Source of the DNA: Lacticaseibacillus pabuli
GTDB taxonomy: Bacteria > Bacillota > Bacilli > Lactobacillales > Lactobacillaceae
Reading direction: 5' to 3'
Length of the DNA: 64,000 nt
Assembly (NCBI RefSeq): GCF_028736235.1
Contig: NZ_CP117884.1
Location: 2,294,001 to 2,358,000 of the forward strand
The stretch's first letter is position 1. Each line of letters begins with the position of its first letter. Shown here in pieces: positions 61,794 through 64,000 of this stretch. The position numbers and the translations under genes were made by a program. The notes under the pieces were generated by a model. The model did no database searches, was not told the origin of the DNA, and saw only the letters and a list, made by a program, of their open reading frames with translations.

Positions 61794-63158
61794 ATGGCAA
61801 AAGACACGGGAAAAATCCAACCAGTACGCCCTGAAGCACGCCAGATGGGGAACTGGGACATGCTCGCGACCTGGATTGGCGCCAACGCGAATAACGGCAC
61901 CTGGTACATCGGCGGCGTCATCGCTGCGGCCGGCATGCTCACCGCGTCAACCGCACTCATCGTGGCAGGCGTTATTTCATACATACTCCTCGCCTTCGCC
62001 AGCTACATGGGCCACCGGACCGGATTACCCGCCATGGCGCTCACCCGGCCTTCCTTTGGCGTGCGCGGATCGTTCATCCCCTCCATCATCAACCTGGTGC
62101 AGTTCATCGGTTGGGCGGCCGCCAACACTTTTATCGCCGCCATCTCCATTTCGGTTATCTTCAAGGACCTGCTCGGCTGGCCAGCGTACGGCACGCCGGG
62201 CGGCAACCGCGGGCTCATCGTCGGCATTCTCATCATGTCACTGCTGCACCTGGGCTCGATTTCATTAGGCGAACGCTCCGTGCGCATGATTGAACGGGTC
62301 GGCATCGTCCTGGTGATGTTGTTTGTCATCTGGGAATCGGTCGTCGTGTTCCGTCACGTGTCACTCAGTGCGATTCTCGCTTGGCGGCCATCTGGTCACT
62401 TCCACATGACGAGTGGTGGCGCCATCGACGTCTTAGCAGCGTTCAACCTCGCTTGGGTCACAGCCGCTGCAGACTTCTCACGGTTCACAAAAAAGAAGCA
62501 GGCCGCCACGACCTTCTCCTTCCTAGGCGCAAACATCGGCCTGCTCTGGTTCGCTCTAATCGGCCTAGTCGCAACTATCGCGACGGCGATTGAATCCGGC
62601 GCGTACAATCCGAATGATTCCGACCCCTCGACCATCGCGACCAAGCTCGGCCTTGGCATCGTAGCACTGCTGGTCATCGTCATCACGAGCACGACGGCGA
62701 ACGCGGTCAACCTGATGGCGGCGGGCTCGGCGCTCACCAATATGTTTCACAGGTTGAAACTGACACCTGCACTGTGGCTGGTCACTTTAATTGCAACCTG
62801 CGTGTCATTCATCCCGCTATTCTTCAGCACGTTCCTAGATGCGTTCATCGCCTTCCTCGACATGATTGGGATGTTCTTAGGACCAGAAATTGCGGTCTTC
62901 CTGGTTGATTACTTCTTCATCAGGAAGCAAGACTACGACGCAAACGAGTTCAACCGCAAGCAAGGCGCATACTGGTACCAAGCGGGCTTCAACTGGCGTG
63001 CCATCGTCTCCTGGGCGTTCGGAATTGCCATCTACTTTGGTCTCAAGCGCTTGCCCCTCATCGCCAACACGGTTGGGGCAACCTTTGTGGCGATGGCGTT
63101 AACGGCCATCTTATACGGAATTTTAGCAACGCGTAATCGCACGCAACACACTATCTAG
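61794..63158 (+). CDS. codB: NCS1 family permease (cytosine/purine or related)
   Basis: A 454-residue transporter with 12 hydrophobic segments. NCS1 features are WIGANANNGTWYIGG at the start, RPSFGVRGSFIPS, and NLAWVTAAADFSRF in the middle. Members carry cytosine, purines, hydantoins or thiamine precursors by cation symport. No TPP or purine riboswitch is visible in the 200 bp upstream, so nothing narrows the substrate. CGGAGG lies 8 nt before the start. Confidence 0.83.
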   Translation: MAKDTGKIQPVRPEARQMGNWDMLATWIGANANNGTWYIGGVIAAAGMLTASTALIVAGVISYILLAFASYMGHRTGLPAMALTRPSFGVRGSFIPSIINLVQFIGWAAANTFIAAISISVIFKDLLGWPAYGTPGGNRGLIVGILIMSLLHLGSISLGERSVRMIERVGIVLVMLFVIWESVVVFRHVSLSAILAWRPSGHFHMTSGGAIDVLAAFNLAWVTAAADFSRFTKKKQAATTFSFLGANIGLLWFALIGLVATIATAIESGAYNPNDSDPSTIATKLGLGIVALLVIVITSTTANAVNLMAAGSALTNMFHRLKLTPALWLVTLIATCVSFIPLFFSTFLDAFIAFLDMIGMFLGPEIAVFLVDYFFIRKQDYDANEFNRKQGAYWYQAGFNWRAIVSWAFGIAIYFGLKRLPLIANTVGATFVAMALTAILYGILATRNRTQHTI

Positions 63159-63167
63159 TTTCAGCTT

Positions 63168-63202
63168 AAGCGTCGTTCGCAATCCGCGAGTGACGTTTTT
63201 TT
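63168..63202 (+). terminator. Terminator after the NCS1 permease gene
   Basis: GCGTCGTTCGC / GCGAGTGACG (two G-U pairs) is followed by seven T. Confidence 0.82.
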
Positions 63203-63331
63203 ATATGCTCCACTAGCTAAATTTGCAACATCAGCGGACAGTTAACTATGTTATACTTTGCCTTAATTAAACGACGTCATCATGCAATTTCACGCCACTG
63301 ACGAACAGTGAGAAAGAATAGGTATCATGCG

Positions 63332-63646
63332 ATGCTCTGGATTCCAAAAATATTGTTAGGCGTTTACGGTTTGCTAATCGCGGCCGCAAACGGTCAGCTC
63401 CTCACAAAACGTGAACACATTGCAGTTCCACTACTAGGCATGTTGGGTGCACTGCTAACCCTGATTGCACCGTGGTTAGCGACGCCACTTAACCTCTGGC
63501 TAGCAGCAATAGGCCTGCTTCTGATCCAAGTGCAGGCAATCTTAACCGGTGCATTGATCAACGGCAAAATCCATTGGTCCCACCACCTAATTCGGCTAAT
63601 TGTCCACTTAGCACTGTTTTGCATTCTGTTTGTGCTGACCCGTTAA
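63332..63646 (+). CDS. Small hydrophobic membrane protein
   Basis: A 104-residue protein with about four membrane segments (MLWIPKILLGVYGLLIAAAN, then LLGMLGALLTLIAPWL and others). I take the ATG at 63332 with AGG 9 nt upstream; a GTG at 63308 would add eight residues but lacks a ribosome binding site. No family recognised. A strong terminator follows. Confidence 0.6.
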   Translation: MLWIPKILLGVYGLLIAAANGQLLTKREHIAVPLLGMLGALLTLIAPWLATPLNLWLAAIGLLLIQVQAILTGALINGKIHWSHHLIRLIVHLALFCILFVLTR

Positions 63647-63699
63647 TTCCAACACTATCAACCCCTATTGATGACACCGAACCAGCGGCCGTCAATAGC

Positions 63700-63737
63700 A
63701 ATGCCACCATGCAAAACTACGCATGGTGGCATTTTTT
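63700..63737 (+). terminator. Terminator after the last gene
   Basis: AATGCCACCATGC / GCATGGTGGCATT with a short loop is followed by six T. Confidence 0.9.
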
Positions 63738-63743
63738 GCGAAG

Positions 63744-63963
63744 GCGTCATGGCCCGGGTGGGGTGCGGAGGAAGAAGGTGGTGATGGTGAAAGTTCTGTT
63801 GCTCGCTTGCGAGCTTACAGAACCGGAAACATGGAGACTCAGCGTGGTTTTCGCTGAGGCTTCATGTTTAGCGGGAAGCCAATTTCAGCGAACTTCTGAA
63901 ATTGGCTGAAGCGTCGCACCATCACCAGCCTTCTTCCGGAGCACCCCACCCGGGCCATTACGC
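63744..63963. repeat. Intergenic palindromic element with three internal hairpins
   Basis: Near-complementary arms of about 46 bp (63744-63789 and 63917-63963; core GGCCCGGGTGGGGTGC) enclose three hairpins: GTTCTGT/ACAGAAC (63793-63823), ACATG-...-CTCAGCG/CGCTGAG-...-CATGT (63828-63868) and AGCCAATTTCAG/CTGAAATTGGCT (63877-63907). No ORF. The architecture matches the element at 17484-17694 although the sequence differs. The last 37 bases of the window hold nothing I can support. Confidence 0.75.
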
Positions 63964-64000
63964 TGGACGGACCACAAAGCAAAAAAAAACCAGTCACCAT

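Overview
The window comes from a low-to-mid GC Gram-positive bacterium of the Lactobacillaceae. The signs are AGGAGG-type ribosome binding sites, LPXTG cell-wall anchoring with a class C sortase, a lipoteichoic-acid-synthase-type enzyme, DUF4767 and SLAP-like secreted proteins, a lysine riboswitch and a methionine T-box. The operon layout and roughly 50-55 % GC would fit a Lacticaseibacillus- or Schleiferilactobacillus-like species, but that is inference. I see no rRNA, tRNA, CRISPR array, insertion sequence or prophage. It looks like chromosomal backbone with structured repeats between genes.

Layout. 1-5331 (minus): a SpaCBA-type pilus operon (tip, minor subunit, a 53-residue small ORF, major pilin, class C sortase cut by the window edge). 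5818-20019: transport and housekeeping genes (BrnQ, YoaK family, histidine phosphatase, RNase HI, lipoprotein, sugar-phosphate antiporter, very large LTA-synthase-like protein, 6-phospho-beta-glucosidase, LysR regulator divergent from an aminotransferase). 20036-26618 (minus): AI-2E family transporter, then the early aromatic operon tkt-aroF-aroB-aroD. That operon is preceded by a short leader whose 16-residue peptide carries Tyr-Tyr-Trp-Phe next to alternative RNA hairpins. 26785-41930: GGDEF/EAL protein, deoC, a tandem array of structured repeats, GntR regulator, OppA, nitroreductase, a Lys/Thr-tailed protein coupled to TauE and DUF1634, a nuclease-helicase, nagB and two secreted proteins.

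42100-57283 holds the aspartate family. A lysine riboswitch leads alr-lysA-dapH-deacetylase-dapA-dapB-patA-asd on the minus strand (acetylase route to diaminopimelate; no dapF seen). The aspartokinase gene is divergent from it. A Met-specific T-box then leads metA-metB-metC-hom on the plus strand. 57363-63646: MFS exporter, orphan cytochrome-b5-like protein, small membrane proteins, coaBC with a zinc-ribbon gene, and an NCS1 permease.

Most striking: (1) a candidate ribosome-mediated attenuator for aromatic biosynthesis, an arrangement best known from Proteobacteria, whereas Gram-positives of this group normally use T-boxes; (2) several large intergenic elements made of stacked hairpins, including a five-unit tandem array at 29731-30354 in which stem arms change together between unit types; (3) two 87-bp near-identical copies of another structured element between the lysine riboswitch terminator and the first gene it controls.
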